Below are positions 46,881-58,603 of a stretch of 64,000 bases of DNA, piece after piece. A program made the position numbers and the translations under genes. This stretch comes from Daucus carota subsp. sativus (Eukaryota; Streptophyta; Magnoliopsida; Apiales; Apiaceae): positions 11,420,779-11,484,778 of the forward strand of contig NC_030383.2 in NCBI RefSeq assembly GCF_001625215.2, read 5' to 3'. Positions within the stretch are counted from its first letter, which is position 1, and every line of letters starts with the position of its first letter. Under the pieces are notes generated by a model that ran no database searches, was not told the DNA's origin, and was given only the letters and a program-made list of their open reading frames with translations.

Positions 46881-49800
46881 TATTCTTTACAATGACATTC
46901 CTCAAATCCTGGGGTCTAGATCTGGCGTCACTAACACAAAAATCATTTAAGACTTATATTTTCGGAAGAAAATAAAAAAAAAAAGATATTTCAAATTTTG
47001 GACATTTTAAAAAAGATTCAAGTTACAATCAATTTAACCCCCTGAAAATAAGATCGCATATAGGTTATAGCATTGAAATCATAAACCAAACTATCAATTC
47101 GTATTACAACATAATCTACATTATCAAACAAACTTCGATTAAAAGAGTAGTTGATAACCAATTAATACTTTTTTCTACAACTTTATCAAAATCAAACAAC
47201 TCCAAGTCTCCAACCATAACTATTCTCGTAGATATCTCCTTAGGTACTCTACCTAATCATCAAGATGAAACTTAACCACTTGAAATCTTGTCTAGCATTA
47301 CTCTGACATGCGACCAAAACAAGTGAAACATCTTTATTCTAGCTGAAAGAGTTAGAAGGATTAGCAAGAGTGAGTCACAATACTCGGCAAGTATATGAAA
47401 GGCAAAAGCCACATGATATAAATATGAATTAACTTGAAAGACTTGAAGTAAAAGTACTCATGTAAACAAATTCTATAAATCAAAGTTTCCTTGAAAGCAT
47501 AAATTGATACGTATATGAGCCATATGATATTTAACACTTAAAGTAAATCAAAAAAAAAATAGAAAAGTCATTTTTGATTTAGACAAAAACAATTGCTTAT
47601 CTCACATTTTCAAATATATTTCTTAGAAACTTTTAATTTCATATTGTTTAAACTGTTTTTTCATCCGAACACGATTTTCATGAAAATATTTATTTTATAA
47701 GTGAACTTTCACAGTTCCTTGAAAAATACGAGTGATCAGCCATGTTTTAAAGTCCTCCCGGGTATTGGATGACTAGGTCTAAGTCCCACCGTCAACGGAT
47801 CACTCTGGACATTAAATCTAAGTTCCACCGGTAACAAAATTGGGCATCCAATAGGTATCTTGCTGGCCTTTAACGTTGGACTAGTTCTACTTGCCTCTTA
47901 CACCAACCTTTTCATAAAACCCTTCATTTTTAATTCTACAACACTTTTAGGAAATTCATTTAGATAAAAGACTTTGAAATCACATCAAACACCTTAATTA
48001 TTTTCTTTCTATTTTCAAAAGTCTTTCACTTCATTATCAAAATATCCCAAAATCAGTTTTGTCCAAAGTTTCAATATTATCATTACAATTTTCTAAATTA
48101 ATGTTCGCAAATAATTTAATGAAGCTGATGAAAAAGCAACAGAGTATCTCAATTCTAGAGCTCACTATTATAAACTAGGGACAAAAGATCATGCTTAAAT
48201 TGTTATATTATAACGAAATCACTATTGAGTTGAATGAAATTTCTAATCTGGCCTTGAAATCAATATACGAATTTATAAAACTAACTAAACCAGGAACGAC
48301 GGAATCTTGCTCTATAAATACTATAGGGGGATAGGAATACTTGCCTCAACCTTAAATTCTAATTGTAATATATACCGCACAATCCTACATTTCAGCTAGC
48401 TTTTGACAACACTCTATCTAAGGCACGACGTCGTCTACTCAGATCATTCCAGATTCGTCATGAAATCATGTCCTGATCAATTTTATACGATAGTAAAATA
48501 ATAATACTTTAGTCGTCAGATTAGATGTACTATCTAATTTCGAATACAACAAGAAATTGTATGTATCTACCCCTTGCATTCCTAATTAAATAGTATTTAA
48601 TATTACATACAGATATTCAGATACTAATATTCTATATACAATGAACAAGTTAAATATATAATCACATAATATGTACATAATTATTTATTATTCATTAATA
48701 AATATTATCACGTAAAATTATCAATACATATCAATGATCCATCATTGATGTCACGAAAGTGCATGAACGTATAAATATTATACAATATAATACAGTTTTT
48801 AAATCTGTTCAAATCCAATTAGTCATTTCAAATCAACTGGGGTCAAAATTCTCGATATACATTTAAAGTAGATCACGTCTTTAAAATCAAATTCTACATA
48901 TATAGATTCCTAAAAATGATACACAAAATAAAATACTCTAAGTTACAAAACACTATTATCACTTACTAACTGATAAAAAATAATATTTATTGCTAGTTTC
49001 ACTATCCTGTTATATCAATTAAATTCGACTCGCAACTCAATAATCAGATTTAGTTATTGAAATTAACAATTATTTGAATTTAAATCCTAGTTACAAGTCC
49101 CAATAGAGCATATAATTAAATTCGACTGAACACGAATTATTTATAATTAACAACTTTCTTATTTATTATCCATAATTCTTAATTTATGATATGATTTTTT
49201 GAATTTTATTTATTGTGAGAGTAGGAGATGCTCATAGGATTTACCAGAAGTGTATTATATGACTGGAGCACATCAACACAAAAGAGGGAACCTAAAGAAC
49301 ATTAAAACAGCAAAAGAATCAATGGCGGCACATCACAGATCACTGGACAATAGCCAAACAAGCTCAAGTCATTAATGTTTGAAATTTTCAATATATTTCA
49401 TGTTTTTTAAATATGAATCCATTACTATGCATGCTTAAACAAATCCAGTCATTAACCAAAGAAATCATAACAGCAATGATCTTTACAGCTAACAAGAGAA
49501 AATAAGATACTAAATTAGCAATAGTGTCCAGTATAGTTCCAGAAGCTGTATTAGATTGCTCATGAATCTTGGCAGCAAAGTGTAAAGTAGTACAAAATTT
49601 CTCATTTTTTCCACTTTATATATACGTGCATCGAATATGAAGACTTTAATCAGTTCCAAAAAAGAGAGTTCTTTTTCTTAACATCAAAAGCTGGAAAAAA
49701 GATAGAATAACTTGACTTTGTAACATATATGGTTAAACTTCTACGTTAGATCTATTGTATACTTAAACTTCATTGTTATAAAGTAAACATATTATGGTGA

Positions 49801-50214
49801 TAAACATACCCAAAAATACTCTAAATATATGAGTCACATTCTACGAAAAATAATAATTATTGTGAAAATTGTGTTTCATATTTATTTTAAAAAGTATTTT
49901 GTACCTTTTTCATAGTATGTTATTTTATATATTTTTTAAAAAAAGTGTATAACAATTGTTCTCGTATGTTCAAATAATCATCCCCGGCGGCAGGGGCTTA
50001 GATATATATCTCTAACTTAAGAAATGGAACAGAGGAAAACACCTTTTGACACCAGCATAAATAACAATATTCCAAGCTTCACATTTGGCACTGAAATTAA
50101 ACCACAGGGGGTCACTCTCAGTTTGGAATACCATATCGAAGTCCAAAAATCATGAACAACAGATTTTTGATAAGAAAGACAGGAGGAGCATTGTCCTTGA
50201 AAAAATCATCATCA

Positions 50215-51346
50215 ATGGAAGTCCCTGCAAGAAAATCTCTGTATGCAGTGGAATTTCCCACATCTCCTAATCCTACTAATTCCCCTGGAGAGGAGAAACT
50301 TCATCCCAGTCACTCCCAGCATCCATTGCTTCAACTTGATGTGCCTGAGCTCTTTACCTGCAGTGGCTGTAAAGAACATGGTGCTGGCAAGAGATTTTCA
50401 TGCCAGCAATGTGATTTTCAGCTACATGATTTCTGCGCTTTGTCTCCGCCTGCTCTCAAATCTCACCCTCTTCATGCCCAGCACCAACTTACTTTCTATT
50501 CTAAACCTAAACCAGGTCTGTATCTTTCCTTGATATCTTTATGTTGTTTTTAAGTTAATTATGTTTGTTTCAATATATTCTTTAGTATGCCAATTACTGA
50601 CGGTGATAGCCAAGGGCGGATTTAGTAAGAGGCAGAGAGGAGACGTGTCCCCCCTGAAAAAAATTTTAACATTTTTTTACCATACTAGATCTTACAAAAT
50701 TATAGAATTGTTCTCATAAAATTTAAAAAATATATAAATGTTTTCCGAAAATTTGCTTGGTGCCTCCAAGATTTGGATCCTAAATCCGCCCCTGGTGATA
50801 GCAGCACGTGTTTTCATCGGTAAGACAGCATTGTGCTAATCGGATATATGTACTGGCATTGTAGGTGGGATTTTATGGCCAAGGTGTGATGTTTGTATGA
50901 AAGCAACCAAAGGGTTTGCATACCGGTGCAGCGCCTGTCATTTCCAAATGCATCCTTGTTGTGCACTTCTTTCTAGTGAAATTAAACTGTCGATTCATGA
51001 ACACAAGCTGAAGCTCCTGCCACCTCTGTTAGGTGAACACTCAGGTTTCACTTGTGGTGAATGCAAGAGGCAGAGATCAGGTCGAATGTATCGCTGCATG
51101 GTGTGTGATTACCATCTCCATGCAGTGTGTGCAAAGTCTATGGTTAACGGGCTCGAAGAAAATGGCATCAAGATCTCTGCAAAGCCTAATATGCTGGGTC
51201 CAACAGCACGTTTTGCCTCCCAAATTGTCATACATTTCCTTGGAGGTCTCGTCGAGGGAGTTGGACAGAGTGTCGGACAGGTTCTTGTTCAAGATCTCGC
51301 GAAAGGAAGGTGTATGAGTAGGAGGAGAAGGCGGCTACGTGACTGA
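50215..51346 (+). CDS. DC1-domain (Cys/His-rich C1-like) protein
   Basis: Exons 50215-50515 and 50865-51346 join in frame (split Gly codon) to give 260 residues. An upstream in-frame ATG at 50152 would add 21 residues; I prefer 50215 (MEVPARKS). Three DC1 zinc-binding repeats are visible: HPLLQLDVPELFTCSGCKEH to H..C, then CDVCMKATKGFAYRCSACHF to CC, then H.LKLLPPLLGEHSGFTCGECK to HAVC. The C-terminus has glycine-rich hydrophobic residues and a basic RRRRRLRD end. DC1 proteins are plant-specific; they are thought to bind zinc and perhaps lipids or DNA in stress and pathogen responses. Membrane or nuclear location cannot be read from the sequence. The intron holds a small hAT MITE. Confidence 0.88.
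50611..50794. mobile_element. 184-bp hAT-type MITE in the DC1 intron
   Basis: The left end CAAGGGCGGATTTAG is inverted at the right end (CTAAATCCGCCCCTG). GTGATAGC flanks both sides exactly (50603-50610 and 50795-50802). An 8-bp duplication and C(A)AGGGGCGG-type ends indicate hAT. Confidence 0.9.
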
Positions 51347-51940
51347 GATCAGGCCTCTGCATCTCTGCAAGTAAGGCCTCCATGTTGTCACAAAAAAAAA
51401 ACATTACAACAGCCTATAAAAATATGTGATTAAGTCTAAGCTGCAGCTAAATTGCTATTGTTTCTTGTGTACTCCAGTGTATAATTAAGTTATCCTTGTT
51501 TGCTATCTCAATCAAAACGTCAAGATTCTTCCAGTTGTGTAACACCCAAGTGGATTGCTTCAGATTATGAAGCCTTGAAAATGGGTGAGAAAAAATGAAA
51601 AGAAAGCTACTTTTGAACATGTTGAGATGCCTTACTGCAGCTACTTGATTAGCGACGTACTATTCTGATGCACGTTGACAGATGCCATATTTCAATAATG
51701 GAGTAACGATGTTATCGATTCCTTCTCCCCGTTGAGAAAGCTCGTAAACCAAATATCTTCAAAATTTATCACGTCTCGAAATGAAACCATTTAGTTCACA
51801 AATTCACAACACAAATAACGATAATTGATACCAATTTACTTTGATTTCTCAAAAACACTTCCGTCGTTAGTTGATGACCTAAAATTTCCGACCGAAAGCC
51901 CATTATTTACCGTGTTACGTTACTGTCCTCTTCAACTCTA
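51347..51940. other. 3' flank of the DC1 gene, nothing further recognised
   Basis: The first ~200 bases are probably the 3' untranslated region. No other open frame or repeat stands out before the MITE at 51943. Confidence 0.4.
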
Positions 51941-51942
51941 CA

Positions 51943-52317
51943 TTGTGTTTGGTTGAAGGAATGAATTTTAATAGGAATGGTCTACATTGTGTTTGGTTGA
52001 AGGAATGAATTTTAATAGGAATGGAATGAAATGGTGGATGAATGAATCGTTCCATTCCATTCATTTGAGTTGTTTGGTTATTCAAAGGAATGGAATGAAA
52101 ATGGAGGCGGTGATAGGCGTCAAGAGACGGAAGAAGGTAAGAGAGTAACAGGGAGACGCGAGAGACATATGAAGTTCGTGTTTTTAAATTTTTATGCGGT
52201 CGAAATGAATAAGCTCATTCCATTCTATGGACCAACCAAACAACAAATTGCTTTTGGAATGAAATGAGTCATTGCATTCACTCCTAAAATGATTCCATTC
52301 ATGCCAACCAAACACAA
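51943..52317. mobile_element. MITE with TTGTGTTTGGTTG ends
   Basis: TTGTGTTTGGTTGAAGGAATG at the left is inverted at the right (CATTCATGCCAACCAAACACAA). The left ~44 bases are tandemly duplicated (51941 and 51985). Inner GGAATGGAATGAAATG / inverted words add to the palindrome. No clear target duplication could be fixed. The open frame at 52070-52267 lies inside and is not a gene. Confidence 0.7.
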
Positions 52318-53361
52318 TAAGATGTTGTTCTTGATACTTGATGGAGCATACTCGTTTAACATAGGTAATATCTTATTGACATTAGCAACCGCCAAAAGGA
52401 AAAACTTACTGATAAGAGCAACTACAAGGAAAGGGAAGGCATTGAGATATGTAAACTTTTATGTCAAAAGAATTTTGTGCGCGCCAATGATATATCAAAA
52501 AAGAAGAAAAAAAGATAGTTGCCATGCTCGGCAGTATGTGTGTTAGTAGCCTAACCGGATTAGTCGAGGCGTCCAAACTGGCCCGGACATCGGTTTAACA
52601 AGAAAATATATTAATAAACGATATATTGGTAATATATTTTATATAATCAATTAAATAAAAAAGAAATCAACATGTTTGATTTTTATTTTAAATAAAATAA
52701 AGATGTACGCGTCTTTTTCAAAAAATTTTGTGTCTATATATTTTCTAAAAAGTATGTGTTCCTAAAAGGACATGTTATGTGTAATTTCACTATTATCTTA
52801 AAAAATATCGTAAAAGCATTTTTAATGGAAAGATATTTAACGTTTGGAAACTCGTAATTAAAAGGTAGTAAGATAAAATTGTTTGAGGCCAACTCAAATG
52901 ACATAATCGGGAATTTTAACTATGGTTCCCAGACACTTCAATTTTTTTTATCCTTTTTACAAATTTATATTCTCACTTCGTATGTTCATTTTTTTCTACA
53001 TATTAATTCTACTGATATTTAAATTAAAATGGGCACATTAAGTTGGTTATTCGTGTCGGAAAAAATTAACTCTTTACTATTTTGACATACACCAAAATGC
53101 TTAAAATTTAAATTAGATTGGATCCGAATCCAAAATGTTCTTAAATTTTAAATTTGAAAAATTACTATTTTGATTAATTTGAAATTAGGTTTAAAATTTA
53201 AATTTAAATTTTATATTAAAACAAAAATAAATTTCACATTGGATCTGAATCCTAAACGTTCTGAAAAATATATTTAAATTTAAATAAATATTAAATCCGA
53301 CTATTTACGCAAGAAATTGGGGACGATATCTGACCGAGTGTTTACAGAAGAAATTGGGACG
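52318..53361. other. Intergenic and promoter of the bZIP60-type gene
   Basis: No gene is recognised; the frame at 52289-52546 has no motif. The part closest to 53362 should hold the promoter and 5' leader, but I see no unambiguous TATA box or ER-stress element. Confidence 0.4.
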
Positions 53362-55696
53362 ATGTCTGATCATGGAGGTGAAGAAAATGAAGAAAAAAAT
53401 GAAGAAGACGATGATGATAGAATCAAAAACCTCGAATTAGAACAACTACTAGCCTTACCCAACGACGAGGAGTGGGATCTCAGCGATTCCGAGTTTTTTA
53501 ATTTCTTTCAGGGTTGGCAAAACGTTCCTTCTCCTTCTCTACTTGCTGCTGCACCTCTTGATAATCAACCCATTATCCATCATCAAAACAATCCAACTCA
53601 AGATGATCCCAATTCCAAGAAGAAGCGAAGGTACCTTCCCCCTTTTCCTTTTTGTTTTGAAATTTTCGGGTTACTTGACATGGTATCAGAGCTCGGAACT
53701 GTTCTTTGGTTGTTGTCCCACCCTTAGTAAATAAAGTTTCGAGTGTCTAGTTTCGGTGTAATTTCTTGAAATAATTGTAGTTAGGTAAATCTTTTCTAAC
53801 CAAGTTGCTGAATTACATTAGTTCATCATTGCCACTATTGAGTTGGCTACTTAGGTTGTGTTCACTTCATGGAACGGAATGAGAGGAGAATGGAATGAAA
53901 TTTGTATTATAAATTGTGAGTGATTAGTGAAATTGTTTATAATATTCATTTCTTCAATCATTCCATTCTAACTATTTTAACTAAAAATCTAACCCACATG
54001 TTTTGAAAGGAATGTTGATTCCATTTGTTCATCATCTTTTTCTATCATCTTCTTTATGAAAAATTTTAACTCACTCATATTTAATCATTATTGCCTCATA
54101 CTTTCTCCGATCTCCATAAAATTTGTTCATATAGTTTCATTCCATTCTCCCCTCATTCCATTCCATGAAGTGAACACAACCTTATAGTTCATAGCATGGC
54201 TGGTCTGTCAGTGAATGATATTTGATTGGTTGTGCTGCAAAGTTCGACAAGTATGTGTAAATTATGTTTCCAATTGATATCTGTTACTCGTGGAATTGTT
54301 GGGTAAAGAAGAGAAATTTATCAATGTGAATGATAAACATTGATTTATTAAAATTTGTCAAGGTTTAACAGTTAATAATGTATGTGTTTTTAGACAAGAG
54401 AGAAACAGGGATGCTGCCTTCAGATCTCGAGAAAGGAAGAAACTGTACGTCAAGGAGCTGGAGATGAAGAGTAAGTACTTTGAGGAAGAATGTAAGAGGC
54501 TTGGAATGATGCTCAACTGTGTCGCAGCAGAAAACCATGCCTTGCGCCTTTCCTTGCAAACTAGGACGGCATCTGATGTTTCCAGGACCAAGCAGGAGTC
54601 TGCTGTGCTCTTTTTGGGTATAACCTACTAAACTATCTCTATTTTTTATGGATCCTACATAGTTTATAAATGTTATCATAGTATTTGTTGTAATGCTTTA
54701 ATTTTTTATTATTGGGATTGGCTTCATTGTTTTTATTTTTCTTCCAAAACTAGGCCAAGAGTCTCCTGCTCTTACAACCAGTAAACTTGTTTGTTTAGTG
54801 CATAAAGCTTTTGCTTTGTTTAGACACGCCGTTGCCTGTCAAATTATTCCTCCCGAAATTAGTATCCACTCGCTTGTCTATATTTTCTAGAGTATCATAT
54901 TGTCTCAGTTAAATTGTCATCATCTTATCATACATCAGTAAATGTGCTGCACAAGCAGTTGTGAACACTTCCTTCTACCCCTCCTTAAAGCCATGTAATG
55001 ATTCAGTTATGACTTCACTGCTATGCCATGTTCTAATATAGTAAGTGAGTAACTGCTATCCACTTGTTGATATTTTTAATAACTTTTAGCCATTTAGTAC
55101 TTTGTATGTTATGATTAACACCATTGCCTACATTCCTTTTAATCTGCTTGCAATTTTCAAGAGGTCACAGTGTGCCAAACTATGGTTCAGTCTAGGACTC
55201 TAGTGAAACTTAATCATCTGGTAACCTTCAGCAGTCTGTGGCAGAAACTATACTTTTTGTTCACTGAATTAAATCCAAAGAGTTCCTTTTATCCCCCTTT
55301 TCTTTTGCTACTTTGAATCAATTGGAATTGTTTGCTACTTTTTCACTGAGATGAGGAGATTCGTTGGCTTCTAAAGTTGATGTATTTATGTTGGAGCTTC
55401 TTGATTTTTAATATGTAAATTCTGATCGTTGTGCAGAATCCCTGCTGTTGGGTTCCCTGCTTTGGTTCCTGGGAGTCATGTGTCTGGTCAATCTGCCAGA
55501 GCATCTTCTACCAAAAAAAGAAGTTCCATTGGGAAACATGGACAACCAAAATCAGGGAATTCTGGCACCAAGAAAGACGGGAAGTAACATCTTGAAACTT
55601 CAGTGTTTTCCATCTTCAGTGAGGGGAAAGAGATGCAAAGCTTCCAGGACAAGAATGAAATTGAGTTTTTCATTTGCTCAGCAAGCTTTGATGTGA
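53362..55696 (+). CDS. bZIP60: bZIP60-type membrane-tethered transcription factor (ER stress)
   Basis: Exons 53362-53630, 54394-54617 and 55437-55696 join in frame and give 250 residues for the unspliced form. The N-terminus is acidic. The bZIP domain begins at KKKRR and continues QERNRDAAFRSRERKKLYVK (N-x7-R/K DNA contact), then a leucine zipper with KYFEEECKRLGMML, and a CAAENHALR block typical of bZIP60. A hydrophobic segment (ESLLLGSLLWFLGVMCLVNL) would anchor it in the ER membrane. The tail ends GKRCKASRTRMK, close to the unspliced Arabidopsis tail as I recall it. The family is known to be activated by IRE1, which removes 23 nt from the mRNA so that the membrane segment is lost and the factor enters the nucleus. 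The matching layout is described at 55437-55587. Intron 1 holds a PIF/Harbinger MITE. Confidence 0.92.
53854..54181. mobile_element. PIF/Harbinger (Tourist-like) MITE in bZIP60 intron 1
   Basis: About 45 bases at each end are inverted and nearly identical (GGTTGTGTTCACTTCATGGA ... its complement). TTA flanks both sides (53851-53853 and 54182-54184), the standard target of PIF/Harbinger. It is 328 bp with no coding capacity. Confidence 0.9.
55437..55587 (+). promoter_or_regulatory. bZIP60: IRE1 unconventional splice region with alternative frame
   Basis: The exon 3 start contains GAATCC-CTGCTGTT-GGGTTC, which can form a hairpin whose loop fits the CxG|CxGx IRE1 consensus. Cutting after CTG at 55444 and removing 23 nt (55445-55467) joins ESL to PGSHVSGQSARASSTKKRS. 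That frame stays open to the TAA at 55585-55587. The new tail lacks the membrane segment and is rich in Lys/Arg/Ser. A 23-nt removal is what is known for Arabidopsis bZIP60. The second hairpin and the exact 3' cut are inferred from frame and length; I did not find a perfect second consensus loop. Confidence 0.65.
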
Positions 55697-57160
55697 ACTC
55701 TAGTCTAAAGTTGGGCAGAGGATGATACTTTTCCCCTATATAACATATAATAAAAGTATTCCATCCTCGTGGTAGTTTCTTATAAGTGAATTTGCAGACA
55801 CCTTGGTTATATGTATCGAATTTAAGCGATTAAGAAATCATACTATTGTGGTGGGATTAATTAGTTTTTGTGCAAGCTCGGACAAAGTTTAAGATTTACT
55901 GATATGCAGCCCCCCAATTTTCGCTTAACAAATTATTATGGCCAACTTCGTAGTAGTAAGACGCCAGCTTAAACTCCGCAAATCAGCAAAACAGCTGACT
56001 GGGGTGTGGTTAAGGAATTAGCCATGAGCCCAGGATTAGGCCTAGAGCAATTGTTGCGCAGTCCTATTTTGTGCATTGGACTGTGTGAAATGGTATTAAA
56101 GTGGAATTGTGCTCCCAATTTGTGCATTGGACTGTGTGAAGTGGTATTAAAGTGGAACCGGTGTGAAGTGGTATTAAAGTGGAACTGAGAAGGTCGGTGG
56201 ATCGTGTGAAGTGGTAGTATAGTGGAAAAGAAGGATCAGTCGGTGTTGGAGGAAAATGAAGAGAAATGGGTAGTCTCTCTTTCCTAGTTAGATGTTGGTG
56301 GGTCGTGGGAAATAATATTAAAATAGAAGAGAATGGTCGGTGTCGGAGGAAAATAAGAGAAATGGGTAGTCTCTCTTTCCGAGTTAAATGTGAAAAATGA
56401 TGAAACAAAATATGAAAAGAGTGAAACGGGTCGGAGAATTGGAGAAATAGATGTTACGATTGCTTTAATTATTTTGAGCTAAATAATTTGACTTTTCCAC
56501 ATAAATTAAAATTTAAAAAGTATATTTCATTTTTGGTCATAAAAGTAGCAGGATAACATTGACCTCAATTTCATACACGCACGAGAGTCGATGCAATAAA
56601 CTAACAACCACGTTGAGAGACGGAGACTCCAAACAGAAAACTTGTCCCCTCACTGGACTTGCTGTCTTTACTACTAACTTGACTTGTGCTTCAACTGCTC
56701 CTTTGCTAACACAAATGCTTGATCAAAAGCATATGTAGCAATACATTTATCACATGCTTATATCTTCTAACTCAGTCTTTTTTACAGGTTCCCCCACTTA
56801 CAAGTTATAGCTACCTCAGCGCTGTTGAACTTTCAACTACACAAGATTTTCATTTTCAGGCACCCTTTGATCACTTCCTATATTTAGTAAGTTCCTGTTC
56901 ATAATAGCATCATCTTTGCTATACGTTGCTTGTTTTATTGTTGTTGAATGTGTAAAAGTTAGTATCATTTCTTGATCTTTGGTATATTTTCTGTTTATTG
57001 AGATTCATATGTTGTCATAACTGTCCATACCTTCAATCTTCAATTTCATATTTGCGGATCACTAAGTTCATTGTTTCTAGATTACCTCAGCTCTTTACGA
57101 AGTTGGTTGATTTTGGATTAAAGAGTGGATCCCTAGGAGCCCATCTTTTGGGCTAATATA
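55697..57160. other. Intergenic with small repeats
   Basis: 56070-56225 has four diverged units of GTGTGAA(A/G)TGGTATTAAAGTGG. 56225-56390 has two units ending GAGAAATGGGTAGTCTCTCTTTCC. These look like a decayed MITE-type repeat. No gene was seen; the frame at 56064-56408 is a shadow of the repeat. Confidence 0.55.
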
Positions 57161-57162
57161 TA

Positions 57163-57466
57163 CTCCCTCTGTCCCCCTCAATTGTTTACACTGGAGGGGG
57201 ACACGGAGACCAAGACAATGTATGAAAAATGAGTAAAGTTAGATGAAAAGTGGGTAAAGTGGTGAGACCTACCAATATTTAATAATAGATTTGAGATAGT
57301 GGAGGAAAGTAGTGGGTGTAATAGTAGTTTTTATTGTTAAATATGAGATAGTAGAGGAAGATAGTGGGTGTAATGATGAAAAAAACTTACTATTTATAGT
57401 AACGTAAAGAAATGAGAGGGACATCTCAAAATAGTAACGGTAAACAAATGAGAGGGACAGAGGGAG
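57163..57466. mobile_element. Stowaway-type MITE
   Basis: CTCCCTCTGTCCCCCTCA at the left is inverted at the right (TGAGAGGGACAGAGGGAG), with TA on both sides. It is 304 bp. An inner partial repeat (GAGATAGT.GAGGAA.(A/G)TAGTGGGTGTAAT) occurs twice. Confidence 0.85.
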
Positions 57467-57494
57467 TAACATAAGTATCCAAATTAAACTTTTT

Positions 57495-58470
57495 GAAATA
57501 TTGGGTGTACTGAGATTCGAGACTTCTGAAATTATTAGAGGTCTGATACTTTGATGAGTTACTAACTTTCCAGAAACCTTAAGGTCGTAGTAGAAGGGTT
57601 GCTGCCCTCTTGCCCCTTTCTGGATTAGCATGTCTGTGTCTGCTGTGGGAACAGGAAAACGAAATTAGAATGAAGTCTTTTCCGTAGTAAGGCTGAGGGC
57701 GAAGCTGGTGGAGAATCAGGAGAAGAAATTACTGGTCATATATTATTACTAGTATGATGTCACCAATCAAATAACTTTGTTTAGGAGTTTTTTCTACATA
57801 TGTCTACTTTTTGGGTTACTGAAGGTATATAAACCTGATATAGCAGGGATCAGTGGTTACCAAATTACTGCATTATGAGGTGTGTGGCTAGGGTAAAAAT
57901 GAAACTGAGGCACCGGCCGTTTTGTTGTATGCATATCCTTCTGTCACTTGTAATTTGTATTTAAAATACTTTCACATCTATAAATTAATTAAGATTGTGT
58001 CAGTACACCCAATTGTTAACTATTTCAACAATTGGGTGTGTTGAGATTGGACTTGAGACATCTGTAATTACTAAGGTCTGATACTATGTTAAGTTAACAA
58101 CTTCCCATTAGCCTTAAGGTGGTAGTAGAAGAGCTGCTGACCTTTTGCCCTTTTCTGGACCGAAGTCTTTCCCGTAGGAAGGCTAAGGGCGAAACTGGTG
58201 GAGGGTCAGAAGAAGAAGGCAATAAGTTCTTGATATTAAGGAAGACCTGGAACGAGCAGGGCTTGAATTACCAGTCATATATAATCAATAGCATGTCAAT
58301 CAAATTCTTCTACACATATTTACTTTTCAGGTTACTGATGGCATATAAACCTGATATAGCTGGGTTCAGTGGTTACTAAATAAATACCTAAGGTGTGACT
58401 AGGGTAAAAATGAAACTGAGGCACCGGCCATTTGTTTATGCATCTCCCTCTTTGTCACTTGTAATTTGAA
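57495..58470 (+). repeat. Diverged tandem duplication upstream of the UGT gene
   Basis: Copy 1 (about 57500-57970) and copy 2 (about 58022-58475) share, in order, TTGGGTGT.(C/T)TGAGATT, GGTCTGATACT, CTTAAGGT.GTAGTAGAAG, CTAAGGGCGAA-type words, ATATAAACCTGATATAGC and AAATGAAACTGAGGCACCGG. Copy 2 ends about 130 bp before the UGT start codon. The open frames inside are not genes. Confidence 0.85.
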
Positions 58471-58603
58471 TTTTAAAAAAGGTTGCATATCTATAAATTC
58501 ATTATTTTGACCCCTTCAACATTTTACTTTCTATGTTAGTGCATTTCTAGTTGCTAATACATATTTATATTTTCATTAGTAATTATACAGGGATAAGCTT
58601 GAA

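Larger units (their letters stand above)
44300..50084. other. 5.8 kb gene-free AT-rich region with old duplications
   Basis: No domain-bearing frame was seen on either strand. Two diverged duplications are listed separately. 47750-47890 is a slightly GC-richer block (GTCCCACCGTCAACGGATC and TTCCACCGGTAAC) that may be retroelement debris, but nothing identifies it. Confidence 0.45.

Noticed and set aside
58119-58379. 86-codon open frame upstream of the UGT gene
   Set aside because: It lies in a non-coding tandem duplication, and copy 1 does not keep the frame.
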